A model generated the notes under the pieces. That model worked only from the letters and a program-made list of their open reading frames with translations, ran no database searches and was not told where the DNA came from. Shown here one piece after another: positions 1-8,686 of a stretch of 64,000 nucleotides of DNA (positions are counted from its first letter, which is position 1; the number at the start of each line of letters is the position of its first letter). A program made the position numbers and the translations under genes. The DNA is from CAWDYA01 sp963806495 (GTDB taxonomy: Bacteria > Acidobacteriota > Polarisedimenticolia > JACPZX01 > DASXTC01), in NCBI GenBank assembly GCA_963806495.1, contig CAWDYA010000011.1, positions 434,001-498,000 of the forward strand. Direction: 5' to 3'.

Positions 1-139
1 CTGAAAGCTCCTTCGATTTCGTCGCGCTCCGTGCGGTCGCCACCACATCGTAGCCGCGCGCGAGAAAGGCCTGGGCAATGCCCGCGCCGATACCTTGCGA
101 CGCCCCCGTCACAATCGCAGTCTTCCGGTTTCTCTGCAT
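1..139 (-). CDS. Short-chain dehydrogenase/reductase (SDR), N-terminal fragment
   Basis: Only the first 46 codons are inside the window; the gene runs off the left edge. The N-terminus begins MQRNRKTAIVTGAS and contains the classic Rossmann glycine motif TGASQGIG at about residues 11-18, followed by a helix and a second strand (GYDVVATARS). This is the NAD(P)-binding start of an SDR oxidoreductase. Substrate cannot be inferred because the catalytic Ser-Tyr-Lys region is missing. The ATG is read on the minus strand with its complement at 137-139. Confidence 0.8.
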   Translation of the reverse strand, partial: MQRNRKTAIVTGASQGIGAGIAQAFLARGYDVVATARSATKSKELS

Positions 140-424
140 GGACCAACCCGGCCATCTGAACGGATCGGGACTTCCATCGGCGTCCCGGACCACCCGGGAT
201 CACACACCGATTGTCCTCCTGGCCCACGACCCCGTCAAGGCGCCCTCGCGAACCGGGAGAGGGGTTGCGGGCGTAGCTTGATCGGATTGCGGGGCCGGTG
301 AATACTGGTGGGTACGTCCCGGATGGTCCGGGACGCTGCCTGGAGGCCCTCCGCGGGGCCCTGTCCACTGCCAGCGGCGGGCCTGCACATTCATCACAAG
401 GAGAGATCAGGAGGTTTCAGAGAT

Positions 425-1138
425 ATGGCGAAGGTACTCTTCATCGTCAGCGGAGCCACCTACTGGGTGCTGAAGGACGGCACGAGGTACGCGACCGGTT
501 ACTGGGCCGAGGAGTTCGCGAACCCGTACAAGATCGTCACCGACGCCGGCCACGAGGTCGTGGTCGCGACGCCGAACGGCGTGACCCCGAACGTCGACAT
601 GATGAGCCTGCGCCCCGCGATGGCGGGCGGGGAGCAGGGAGCCCTCGATCTGGAGGCCATCATCCGGTCCGCGGAGGAGATGCGGCGGCCGCTCGAGCTG
701 TCGGACGTGCGCCTCGAGGACTACGACGCGGTCTACCTGCCGGGCGGTCACGGCCCGATGGCGGACCTGGCGTTCGACGCCGACGTGGGACGGCTGCTGA
801 CCGCGCAGCTCGCCTCGGGCAGACCACTATTCATCGTGTGCCACGGTCCCGCCTCGATGCTGGCCACCCGAATCCGCGGCGTGTCGCCGTTCAAGGGCTA
901 CCGGATCACGTGCTTCACCAACGAGGAGGAGGAGGCCGTCGGGCTGGCTTCCAGGGCGACGTGGCTGCTGGAAACCGAGCTCAAGGAGAAGGTCGGCGTC
1001 AACTTCAGCCGCGGCGAGATCTGGAAGCCGTACATGGTGGAGGACCGAAACCTGGTCACCGGGCAGAACCCCCAGTCGGCCGCGGTTCTCGGGAAGCGGC
1101 TGCTGGAGGTCCTGCGGACAGTGCGAGCAGACGGGTAG
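425..1138 (+). CDS. DJ-1/PfpI family protein (type 1 glutamine amidotransferase-like)
   Basis: A 237-residue cytosolic protein of the DJ-1/PfpI superfamily, closest in layout to the Hsp31-like chaperone/glyoxalase III branch. The start at 425 is chosen because GGAGG lies about 10 bases upstream and the family N-terminus (MAKVLFIVSG) begins there; an in-frame upstream ATG at 308 would add 39 atypical residues. The nucleophile elbow reads FIVCHGPAS with the probable catalytic Cys139 followed by His140, and an early acidic residue lies in GYWAEEF (about residue 30), as in Hsp31 relatives. Such proteins detoxify methylglyoxal or act as stress chaperones or deglycases; the exact activity cannot be told from sequence. 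It appears to be transcribed alone. Confidence 0.85.
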   Translation: MAKVLFIVSGATYWVLKDGTRYATGYWAEEFANPYKIVTDAGHEVVVATPNGVTPNVDMMSLRPAMAGGEQGALDLEAIIRSAEEMRRPLELSDVRLEDYDAVYLPGGHGPMADLAFDADVGRLLTAQLASGRPLFIVCHGPASMLATRIRGVSPFKGYRITCFTNEEEEAVGLASRATWLLETELKEKVGVNFSRGEIWKPYMVEDRNLVTGQNPQSAAVLGKRLLEVLRTVRADG

Positions 1139-1753
1139 ACGCTTGCGCACGACGGCAAGGGTGGGGCTGATCGGCGCGGCACGACGCCGAAGTGAAGGGC
1201 GTTTGCCGCGCCGCCGAAACTCCCATTCGATGCCGGACCGGGTGCCGAATGTGCTTTCGAGCCAGTCACCGAACCTTCATCCGGCCTGCTCCTCCCACTC
1301 CTCAGAGCGGCGGGCGAGCTCCGTCTCCGGCAACTCCTCCTTCAAGGCGCGGAGCCGCTCCGGGTCCAGGTAGACCTCCTCCCGGGCCATGTCGCGGTGG
1401 ATCGCCTTCCCCCGCGCCCGGTGCTCCCCTGGCTGCCACGAGACACCGACCGGGAATGTAGGCGTCCGGGCTGTGGCGGTCTGTGGCGGAACGCCGTCCG
1501 TGACGGCCAAGACGGTAGAGGATCGGGACCGCCAAGTGTGCATCCCGATTGGACCGAGCACCCCTGAGCGATCCCGATTCTCCCCCTTGCCTTGACTCAA
1601 AATCCCCCGGGGTCTGGCCTCACGAGGGTTCGAACCCCGCTCCCGGTGAGACCCGGCCCTTTTCCCTTTCACCGGACAATAGCAGAATGGATTTGACTCG
1701 CCGGACTTTATCGCGTATGAAGGATCTATCGGGTTCCCGGGGAGGCACTTCTG
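1139..1753. other. Intergenic stretch without a supported gene
   Basis: About 615 bases. A 37-codon open frame on the minus strand (1277-1390, starting MAREEVYLDP) has no ribosome binding site and no recognisable family, so I do not call it a gene. The stretch also holds a tRNA-Leu-like 3' half (1591-1650, listed separately). The last 15 bases contain the ribosome binding site (GGAGG) of the next gene. No transposase remnants were seen. Confidence 0.5.
1591..1650 (+). other. tRNA-Leu(CAA)-like 3' half (remnant)
   Basis: The run CTCAAAATCCCCC resembles the anticodon loop (CTCAAAA, anticodon CAA) and 3' anticodon stem of a tRNA-Leu. It is followed by a class-II-sized variable region and a T-arm-like GAGGG-TTCGAAC-CCCGC with one A-G mismatch, then seven acceptor-like bases TCCCGGT. 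No matching 5' half (D-arm, 5' acceptor strand) is visible upstream, so this is not a functional tRNA. It could be a leftover of a tRNA-targeted integration or a chance resemblance. Confidence 0.4.
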
Positions 1754-4690
1754 ATGCGTGCCATGGTCTTGTTGTCGTTCCTCGCCGCGCTGTCCGCCGT
1801 ATCGACTCCCTCCTCCGCCGCTGGTCTGACCTTCGAGCAGCGTGTCGAGGCGCAACGCGCCATCGAGCGAGTCTATTACTCACACCGGATCGGCGCGCAC
1901 CGCTCCTTCGCCGAGGCGGTCCCGCGCCGGCTGCTCGAAAAGAAGGTCCGGACCTATCTGAGAGAATCCGCTGCACTGGATCGGATCTGGAGCTCGCCGA
2001 TCACGGCCGAGGCGCTGCGTCGCGAGATGGCGCGGATCGAGGCCGGCACCCGGATGCCGGAACGGCTGACGGAGCTGTACGCCGCGCTGGGCAACGATGC
2101 CTTCCTCATCCAGGAGACGCTCGTCCGAGCATCGCTCGCCGACCGTCTCACGAGGAGCTTCCTCGCCGGCTCGAACGAGGCCGCTTGGGAGAGGGCCTCC
2201 CGATCGCTGGATGACCTGCCTGTCCCGGCCGTCGCCACCCCGGCGCACCCGTACGCCGCGCCTAGGCCCGGCGCCGCGGCACAGGAGTGCGTGCGGGACG
2301 ACACCTGGGACAACGGGATCCTCGACGCCTACCCGGCGGCCAGGGTGGTCCCGGGAGTCTGGACCGGCACGGAGCTGTTCCTGTGGGGAGGGTCCGGCGC
2401 GTCGGGCGCGCTCGGCGACGGGAGCCGCTACGATGCGGACCTCGACACCTGGCGCCGGGTCTCGAGTGTCGACGCCCCCGCGGCGCGCGAGGGTCATACG
2501 ATCGTCTGGACGGGATCCGTGGCGATCGTGTGGGGCGGGAGCGCGAACACGGGCGGCCGATACGACCCGGCCACGGACAGCTGGGCCCCCACGACCACGA
2601 CGGATGCCCCGTCGCCCCGCTCCGGCCACACCGCGATCTGGACGGGTGACGAGATGATCGTCTGGGGATACGACAGCGGCGGCCGGTACGACCCGGTGAG
2701 CGACAGCTGGCGCGCGGTCGCCCCGGCTCCCCTGCCGGGCTCACGCATCCTCCACACGGCGGTCTGGACCGGCTCGGAGATGATCGTCTGGGGCGGGATC
2801 GCCAGCGACGGCTCGCAGGCGGTGTACGGCGACGGAGCCCGGTACGATCCTCTCACCGACACGTGGCTCCCCGTGGGATCCACCGGCGCGCCCTCGGCGC
2901 GATACGCGCACACCTCCGTCTGGACCGGAACCGAGATGATTGTCTGGGGAGGCAGCCGGGGCGCATTCGGCGGACTGAACGACGGCGCGCGATACGACCC
3001 GGCAAGCGACGCCTGGACGGCCGTGACCACGCTTGGCGCCCCCGACCCGAGACAGGATCATACCGCCGTCTGGACCGGCGCCAGGATGATCGTCTGGGGC
3101 GGAGTCAACCTCCCCTGCTGCGACCGCAGCGAGCCGCGCGACTCGGGCGGCCTCTACGATCCGGACACCGACTCGTGGACACCCACCTCCTCGACGGGAG
3201 CGCCCTACCCGCGCGATCATCACATCGCCGTCTGGACGGGCGACCGGATGGTCGTCTGGGGCGGGGAGCTGACGGTCGTCAGCGTCCTCAACGGGACGAC
3301 AAGAACCCCGCTGGCGACCGGAGCGCGGTACGACCCGGTCACCGATACGTGGACGCCCACGTCGACCTTGAATGCGCCGCCGGGCGGCGCTGGCCACACC
3401 ACTATCTGGACCGGCAGCCTGATGATCGACTGGGGCGGTGCGCAGCGATCCAACGCAAGCATCGGCCCGGGCGGCCGGTACGATCCCGCGCTGGACCTGT
3501 GGACCCCGACCTCGAGCCTCGGCGCCCCGTCGTCACGGACCCGCCACACGGCCGTATGGACCGGTGACGAGATGATCGTCTGGGGCGGGGCCCAATTCGA
3601 CTACCTGGGAGACGGCCGGCGCTACGACCCCGTGGCCGACACCTGGGCTCCGATCACGGACGCCGGAGCGCCGACACCGCGCGCCGGTCACACCGCAATC
3701 TGGACCGGGAGCCGGATGATCGTCTGGGGCGGCGCAGACGCGTCCGGCCGAACCGACACCGGAGGCCTGTACGATCCGATGACGGACACATGGGCGCCGA
3801 TGTCCGCGCTCGGCGCGCCGCAGGCGAGAGCCGATCACGAGACCGTGTGGACCGGCACAGAGATGCTCGTCTGGGGCGGCCGCACCGGCTACACCACGCT
3901 CGCCTCCACGGGAGGCCGGTACGATCCGGGCTCCGACACCTGGACGCCGATCTCCACCGTCGACGCACCCTCGGCACGATACGGCCACACCGCCATCTGG
4001 ACGGACACCGGGATGGCGGTCTGGGGGGGCCGGACGGCAACGGGCGTCACCGGCAGCGGAGCTTTGTACGATCCGGTCGCCGATTCCTGGACCGCGATCT
4101 CCATGGTGGACGCCCCTTCGGTGCGGGAGAGCCACAGTGCCGTCTGGACGGGCAAGGTGATGGTCGTCTGGGGCGGCTCGGGTCAGCGCACGGGAGGGCG
4201 CTACGATCCTGTCGCGGAGTCCTGGACTCCGACGTCGTTGATCGGCGCTCCCTCCGAGCGAAGCGGCCACAATGCTGTCTGGACGGGAACCCAGATGCTG
4301 ATCTGGGGAGGGGTCGAGTACAGCGGCGGCCGCTACGGCCTCGATCAATCACCCGACGAGGACGGCGACGGATTCACGACCTGCCAGGGCGACTGTGACG
4401 ACACGGACCCCGCGGTCAATCCTCTCGCGGTGGACCTGCCCGGCGATCGGATCGATCAGAACTGCGACGGTGTGCCGATATGCGACCCGGACGCCGCCTG
4501 GAAGAACCGCGGGCGGTTCGTCTCCTGCGTCGCGCGGGAGTGCCACAGGCTGGTCGAGGGCGGCCTGCTCGGCCCCGGAGAGTGTTCCTCACTCGTGTCG
4601 AAGGCCGCCCGCGGGGTGAATCAGAAGGGTCGTCCGATGAACAGAAACAACGACCCGTGGCCGCCCTCCGCGAGCCCGCCGCCGATGTAG
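1754..4690 (+). CDS. Secreted kelch-like beta-propeller protein with MopE-type C-terminus
   Basis: 978 residues. An N-terminal signal peptide (MRAMVLLSFLAALSAV, cleavage near SSAAG) precedes a helical region to about residue 180. Fourteen kelch-like repeats follow, each carrying the core pattern WTG-x-MIVWGG, then GRYDP and W-x-P. After the repeats comes a MopE/thrombospondin-type-3-like calcium motif (DEDGDGF...CQGDCDDTDP...DQNCDG) and a short Cys-containing tail. It is therefore an exported repeat protein, probably one or two beta-propellers, binding unknown partners. ATG at 1754 has GGAGG 8 bases upstream. The 3' end overlaps the convergent patatin gene by 70 bases, so the last 20 or so residues (rich in Pro/Ser) are probably not under strong selection. 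Confidence 0.85.
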   Translation: MRAMVLLSFLAALSAVSTPSSAAGLTFEQRVEAQRAIERVYYSHRIGAHRSFAEAVPRRLLEKKVRTYLRESAALDRIWSSPITAEALRREMARIEAGTRMPERLTELYAALGNDAFLIQETLVRASLADRLTRSFLAGSNEAAWERASRSLDDLPVPAVATPAHPYAAPRPGAAAQECVRDDTWDNGILDAYPAARVVPGVWTGTELFLWGGSGASGALGDGSRYDADLDTWRRVSSVDAPAAREGHTIVWTGSVAIVWGGSANTGGRYDPATDSWAPTTTTDAPSPRSGHTAIWTGDEMIVWGYDSGGRYDPVSDSWRAVAPAPLPGSRILHTAVWTGSEMIVWGGIASDGSQAVYGDGARYDPLTDTWLPVGSTGAPSARYAHTSVWTGTEMIVWGGSRGAFGGLNDGARYDPASDAWTAVTTLGAPDPRQDHTAVWTGARMIVWGGVNLPCCDRSEPRDSGGLYDPDTDSWTPTSSTGAPYPRDHHIAVWTGDRMVVWGGELTVVSVLNGTTRTPLATGARYDPVTDTWTPTSTLNAPPGGAGHTTIWTGSLMIDWGGAQRSNASIGPGGRYDPALDLWTPTSSLGAPSSRTRHTAVWTGDEMIVWGGAQFDYLGDGRRYDPVADTWAPITDAGAPTPRAGHTAIWTGSRMIVWGGADASGRTDTGGLYDPMTDTWAPMSALGAPQARADHETVWTGTEMLVWGGRTGYTTLASTGGRYDPGSDTWTPISTVDAPSARYGHTAIWTDTGMAVWGGRTATGVTGSGALYDPVADSWTAISMVDAPSVRESHSAVWTGKVMVVWGGSGQRTGGRYDPVAESWTPTSLIGAPSERSGHNAVWTGTQMLIWGGVEYSGGRYGLDQSPDEDGDGFTTCQGDCDDTDPAVNPLAVDLPGDRIDQNCDGVPICDPDAAWKNRGRFVSCVARECHRLVEGGLLGPGECSSLVSKAARGVNQKGRPMNRNNDPWPPSASPPPM

Positions 4691-6861
4691 ATAGGCAGGA
4701 ACTTCGTGTCGAGGCCGAAGAACAGCGAGCCTCCGTAGTTCAGGTCGCCCCAGCTTGCGTCCGACACGCTGTCCCAGGTGTTCCCCGCCTCGACACTGAC
4801 CCCGATGTAACGCCGCGCGAAGCTCGCGAGGCTTCCGATTCTCCAGTAGTTCACCAGAGTCGCCAGCCCCACCACGTCGCCCTGCAGTTTCCCCCGACGC
4901 AGGCCCGAGAGCCTCAGGAACCCACCGAGACGGTACTCGTCGTAGATCGGCACATCGGAGCCCAGGTCGGTGCCGAGCTGGAGCGCCCCCACGACGGTGC
5001 CGCGCCACGCGGTCCAGGCCTGGACGGTGCGGAAATCCGCGGTCTCGTACTCGTCATCGGCCCCCAGGCCCTCTCGCGAGAAGAACATCCGAAGCTCGCT
5101 GTAGTTTCCGTGGGTGGGGAAGAAGACGCTGTCTATCTGATCCAGCGTCGCCTTGAAGCGCATCCCCCCGATGGATCGGTCCAATGGGCCGAAGGTCGTC
5201 TCGGTAACCGGGCCGACGTCCAGATGTCCGCGCAGGACACCGGCTCGCACCTCCCCGTAGTTGCCGAGCTGGATCCCCATATCGAGCCCGACCTGTCTTT
5301 CCCGCGTCCTGACCACCTCGAGATCGCCGTTGTCGAGGTAGGTCGCATCGGTCTTCCAGATCATGCCTGCGCGCGGGGCGACGAACCAGAACCCCGAGTA
5401 GCCGAGGGGCTGGTAGAACTCCGCGTTGAAGCCCGATTCGTCACCGGCGAGGACGAAGCTCTTCAGCTCGGCGTTGAGCCGGTTCAGCTTCGGTCGCCGG
5501 TACTCGACGAGCGCCCTGAAGGACGAGTCCCCCTGGAAGTCGCTCTCGGCGCTGAGACCGACGGAGGCGTAGCCGGGCCCCCATGACTTCTCCCGCGCGG
5601 CGATCACCAGATCGTTGCGCCCCTCCCGGGGGATCACGCTGAAATTGACGGCCTCGTACTCGCCGGACTGGGAGATCCTGATCAGGTCCCTGTACAAAAC
5701 GGCCGGATCGATCGGTTCGCCCGCTTTCGTCCGGATCCTGCTGGCGAGTCGCGGCGATTGTCGTACCGAGCCGTCGCGCGCCTGCACCTGCACCTCGATC
5801 TCGTCCACCCTGGTCTGCGGGATAATCCCGCCTTCTCCGCCGCGACGCTGTCGTTGGAGATACGCCTGGAACTCCGGCTCGGAAACGGCGAAGGCGCGAA
5901 GCTCCGCCTCGTGCTGGCGCGCCGCCTTGACCCCGATCTCGATCGCCTCGTCGATCTTGGCGAAGTCCTTGACCGTCACTCCGGAGAGATCCGGCGTGAT
6001 GAGAAGGCTACCCGGCGGGATGTGGCCTCGCTGCTCCACCACGCTCTGCTCGGACAGCACGCTGAGCACCTGCGACAGGACGCCCAGCGTCCCGAGGTCC
6101 GAAACATCGGACCTGGGCGGCGTGCCGACGTCGATCACGATGACCCTGTCGGCACACATGTCGAAGGCCACGTCGACGGGCAGGTTCATCGAGATGCCTC
6201 CATCGACGAGAACGCGCCCATCCAGTCTCATGGGCGTGAACACCCCGGGGATAGACATGCTGGCCCGCATGGCGTCGGCGAGGTTCCCGTGATCGAGAAT
6301 GACGGGCTCGCCGGTCGCGAGGTCCGCCGCCACCGCCCGGAACGGGATCCGGAGCTGGTCGAAGTCCCGCGTACCGGCCGTGTTGAGGGTGAGACTCTGA
6401 AGGACGAAATCGATCTTGCCCCCACCGAGGATTCCGGCCTTGCCCGAGATCCCGTTACGGCCCACGCCCAGCTCGAACGGCAGGAGATCCAGGTTGTCGT
6501 CCTCCTTGCGCCGGAACGCGACCTGCTTGCGTTTCAACCTCGCGCTCAGCAGATCCTCCCAGTCGATCCTGTCCATCGCCGCGCGCATCTGCGCAGGCGA
6601 CATGCCGGCGCTGTAGAGGCCCCCCACGATGGCGCCCATGCTCGTCCCGGCGACGCAGTCCACCGGTATCTTCAACTCCTCCATCACCTCGAGAACGCCG
6701 ATGTGCGCGGCGCCACGCGCCCCCCCTCCCGCCAGCGCCAGGCCGATACGAGGTCTGTGGGGAGGAGCCGGTCGCTCGGGTTCCTCCCGCGCCCCGGCGG
6801 AGGAGCAGACAAGCACGAGGGCTGCGACCACGGCAGCGAACCTGAGTGTTCTCCCGGTCAT
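4621..6861 (-). CDS. Patatin-like phospholipase with POTRA and outer-membrane beta-barrel (type Vd-like)
   Basis: 746 residues. A signal peptide (about residues 1-24) leads into a patatin lipase domain: glycine-rich oxyanion loop GGGARG (45-50), nucleophile elbow AGTSMG with Ser74, and catalytic Asp220 in DGG. A POTRA-like segment follows at about 350-430 and the C-terminal ~300 residues alternate as in a BamA/FhaC-type beta-barrel, ending in a terminal phenylalanine (IGRPF) typical of outer-membrane proteins. The architecture matches PlpD-type Vd autotransporters, which carry a phospholipase A1/A2 domain to the surface. It lies divergent from the ECF sigma gene with 177 bases between them. 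Lipid substrate is not predictable. Confidence 0.92.
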   Translation of the reverse strand: MTGRTLRFAAVVAALVLVCSSAGAREEPERPAPPHRPRIGLALAGGGARGAAHIGVLEVMEELKIPVDCVAGTSMGAIVGGLYSAGMSPAQMRAAMDRIDWEDLLSARLKRKQVAFRRKEDDNLDLLPFELGVGRNGISGKAGILGGGKIDFVLQSLTLNTAGTRDFDQLRIPFRAVAADLATGEPVILDHGNLADAMRASMSIPGVFTPMRLDGRVLVDGGISMNLPVDVAFDMCADRVIVIDVGTPPRSDVSDLGTLGVLSQVLSVLSEQSVVEQRGHIPPGSLLITPDLSGVTVKDFAKIDEAIEIGVKAARQHEAELRAFAVSEPEFQAYLQRQRRGGEGGIIPQTRVDEIEVQVQARDGSVRQSPRLASRIRTKAGEPIDPAVLYRDLIRISQSGEYEAVNFSVIPREGRNDLVIAAREKSWGPGYASVGLSAESDFQGDSSFRALVEYRRPKLNRLNAELKSFVLAGDESGFNAEFYQPLGYSGFWFVAPRAGMIWKTDATYLDNGDLEVVRTRERQVGLDMGIQLGNYGEVRAGVLRGHLDVGPVTETTFGPLDRSIGGMRFKATLDQIDSVFFPTHGNYSELRMFFSREGLGADDEYETADFRTVQAWTAWRGTVVGALQLGTDLGSDVPIYDEYRLGGFLRLSGLRRGKLQGDVVGLATLVNYWRIGSLASFARRYIGVSVEAGNTWDSVSDASWGDLNYGGSLFFGLDTKFLPIYIGGGLAEGGHGSLFLFIGRPF

Positions 6862-7038
6862 CGACCGACCTCCTGGTGCGTCTTTGTGCGCGGGGCTTCC
6901 GGGTCCGGCGGCGTTGCCGGCTCGATCATCGTGCCATCCGACCGGCGAAAGTCAGGGTATGATATCAGTCGAGCGTGTCACGGTTGCCGGCGGATGCCCG
7001 CCCGCTACGCCCATTACGACTCTCGCACGAAAGGTTCC

Positions 7039-7566
7039 ATGTCCGGCCAGCCTTCTGAACCTCTTGAGGATTTCGAGCAGATTCGCCGTTATATAAAGGG
7101 CGCCGTGATCCGCGCCTGTCCGGGCTGGAGCCCGGACGACGTGGAGGAGGTGACCCACCACGCGCTTCTGCGTCTGATGAAGCTGTCGCGAAAGGATCGG
7201 GCCGAAGGAGGCTTCACCAGGCCGTATCTATGCCGGGTGGCCTACACGCACATCGTCGACGAGATCCGCCGGCGACGAGCCGTCATCCCGCTGGAGCTTC
7301 ACGAGAACGCGCGTGGCGAGCTGCCGTCGCCTGATACGGATCCGGAAGGAGATTGCAGCCTGAGCGAGCTGAGGAAGGCCATCTGGGAGTGCATCCAGCG
7401 GCTGAACCGCAACCGGCAGCACGCGGTCACCCTCATGCTCTTCGGATACAGGAACAGCGAGATCGCCCGGCTCGCGGGATGGGGCGCGAAGCAGGCCGAG
7501 AACCACGTGACGCGCGGTCGGGCCGACCTGAGGGCCTGTCTGGGCACGAAAGGATACCGAGGCTGA
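7039..7566 (+). CDS. ECF-type RNA polymerase sigma factor
   Basis: 175 residues with a sigma region 2 at about residues 12-80 (acidic DDVEEVTHHALLRL then YLCRVAYTHIVDEIRRRR) and region 4 at about 113-168 with a helix-turn-helix (YRNSEIARLAGWGAKQAENHVTRGRADL). It should direct RNA polymerase to a small regulon, normally including its own operon. ATG 7039 is used because family homology starts there; an in-frame ATG at 6994 would add 15 residues. Its stop overlaps the next start (TGATG), so the putative anti-sigma is translationally coupled. The order sigma, membrane anti-sigma, small protein, CHAT protease suggests one regulatory circuit. Confidence 0.9.
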   Translation: MSGQPSEPLEDFEQIRRYIKGAVIRACPGWSPDDVEEVTHHALLRLMKLSRKDRAEGGFTRPYLCRVAYTHIVDEIRRRRAVIPLELHENARGELPSPDTDPEGDCSLSELRKAIWECIQRLNRNRQHAVTLMLFGYRNSEIARLAGWGAKQAENHVTRGRADLRACLGTKGYRG

Positions 7567-8267
7567 TGTCCGTGGAAAGGGACGAAGAGCTCGAGCGGCT
7601 CCGGAGAGCCTTCCTGGAGGGGTCGCGGCAGACGCCGCCTGGGGCCGCGGGTCCCTCCGCCGACAGGATCTGGGAGGCCGCCGCGGGGCGACTGCCTCCC
7701 GAGGAGCTGCGGCGGGTCCTCGACGAGGTCATCGCCGACCCCGCCTCGGCCGAGTCCTGGGCGATCGCCCGGCGTCTCGTCGCGGAGTGCGAGGAAGTCG
7801 ATCACGCCGAGCCTCGCCCGGCCTCCCGTCCCGCAGGCTCGTGGCGGATGGTCTGGCGCGCCGCCGCGGTCGTCATCCTCGCCGCCGGCCTCGCCGCGGC
7901 CTGGCTCGTCCTGCGCGCGCCGGGCAGGCCGGTGTATCGGGGCGGCGAGAGCGGCATCGAGTCTCTCCTGCCGGCCGATGCGAGCCTTCCCAGGGACGCC
8001 GCGGTCCTGCGCTGGGAGCCGGCGGCGGGCGCGCGACGTTACAACCTGCGCCTGTTCGACACGGAGTACCGCATCCTCCTCGTGGAGGATGGGTTGACCT
8101 CCCCGGTGTTCACCATCCCCACGGACGTCCTGGGCGGCATCCCGGATGGCGGAGAGGTCCTCTGGCAGGTCGAGGCCGTCCTCCCCGACGGCTCGAGCGT
8201 GCTCTCGGAGACCTTCAGGGCGAGGATCGCGGGGCCGGGAGGGAGGGCGGCGCCTGAGGGAAACTGA
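7566..8267 (+). CDS. Putative membrane anti-sigma factor with extracytoplasmic FN3-like domain
   Basis: 233 residues. The N-terminal ~90 residues are acidic and helical (DRIWEAAAGRLPPEELRRVLDE...), resembling anti-sigma N-domains such as zf-HC2 but without their zinc Cys residues. One transmembrane helix spans about 97-117 (VWRAAAVVILAAGLAAAWLVL). The outer ~115 residues include LRWEPAAGARRYNLRLFD and W-Q-V-E-A, the look of a fibronectin-III-like sandwich. The function is inferred from position: it starts inside the sigma stop codon, has the one-helix topology of anti-sigma factors, and precedes a CHAT protease gene. Direct binding to the sigma factor is not shown. Confidence 0.65.
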   Translation: MSVERDEELERLRRAFLEGSRQTPPGAAGPSADRIWEAAAGRLPPEELRRVLDEVIADPASAESWAIARRLVAECEEVDHAEPRPASRPAGSWRMVWRAAAVVILAAGLAAAWLVLRAPGRPVYRGGESGIESLLPADASLPRDAAVLRWEPAAGARRYNLRLFDTEYRILLVEDGLTSPVFTIPTDVLGGIPDGGEVLWQVEAVLPDGSSVLSETFRARIAGPGGRAAPEGN

Positions 8268-8314
8268 CGTCACCGCCGTTATTAGTGGGGTAGCCTAATG
8301 AAAGGGGGTATCCG

Positions 8315-8638
8315 GTGACACGACCGCAGTCAGTCCAGCAACTGGACACGAACGATTACGAAGCGCCTGTCGAGCAGGACGGGAACAACAAGCAGGTCCA
8401 TTCATCGATCTCCGCGGTGGGAGAGCACGGTCGAAACATCTACGTCTATCTGTTCGGCGGCGACTCGCTCGAGTTCAGCAGCCTGTCTGCCGGCGAGGCC
8501 GGCACGTCCTACATGCGCGTCGAGGTCGACATGCAGGGGCATCGGCACTGGAACGTCCACCTCGCCGCCGGCGACAGTCTCGGCACCGGGCGGCTGCTCC
8601 CGCCTCCGCCGCCTCCGCCTCCTGGTGGAGGAGGCTAG
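8315..8638 (+). CDS. Small protein with Pro8-Gly4 C-terminal tail, unknown function
   Basis: 107 residues, GTG start at 8315 with a strong GGGGG box 6 bases upstream; an ATG at 8298 is out of frame and stops within six codons. There is no signal peptide, membrane helix or cysteine. The body is beta-rich (NIYVYLFGGDSLEFSSLSAG, then MRVEVDMQGHRHWNVHLAAGDSL), with two related GDSL-containing segments, and ends in eight prolines and four glycines. I do not recognise the family. It lies 48 bases upstream of the CHAT protease in the same direction, so it may be a partner or substrate of that enzyme (inference). Confidence 0.6.
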   Translation: MTRPQSVQQLDTNDYEAPVEQDGNNKQVHSSISAVGEHGRNIYVYLFGGDSLEFSSLSAGEAGTSYMRVEVDMQGHRHWNVHLAAGDSLGTGRLLPPPPPPPPGGGG

Positions 8639-8686
8639 GTCGCGCCCGGCGTCACCGTCAGCCCGGCCCGGCTCGAGCCGTCAAGG

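Noticed and set aside
1277..1390. 37-codon minus-strand frame (MAREEVYLDP...)
   Set aside because: No ribosome binding site, no homology known to me, and no neighbouring partner; it is in a stretch with no other coding signal.
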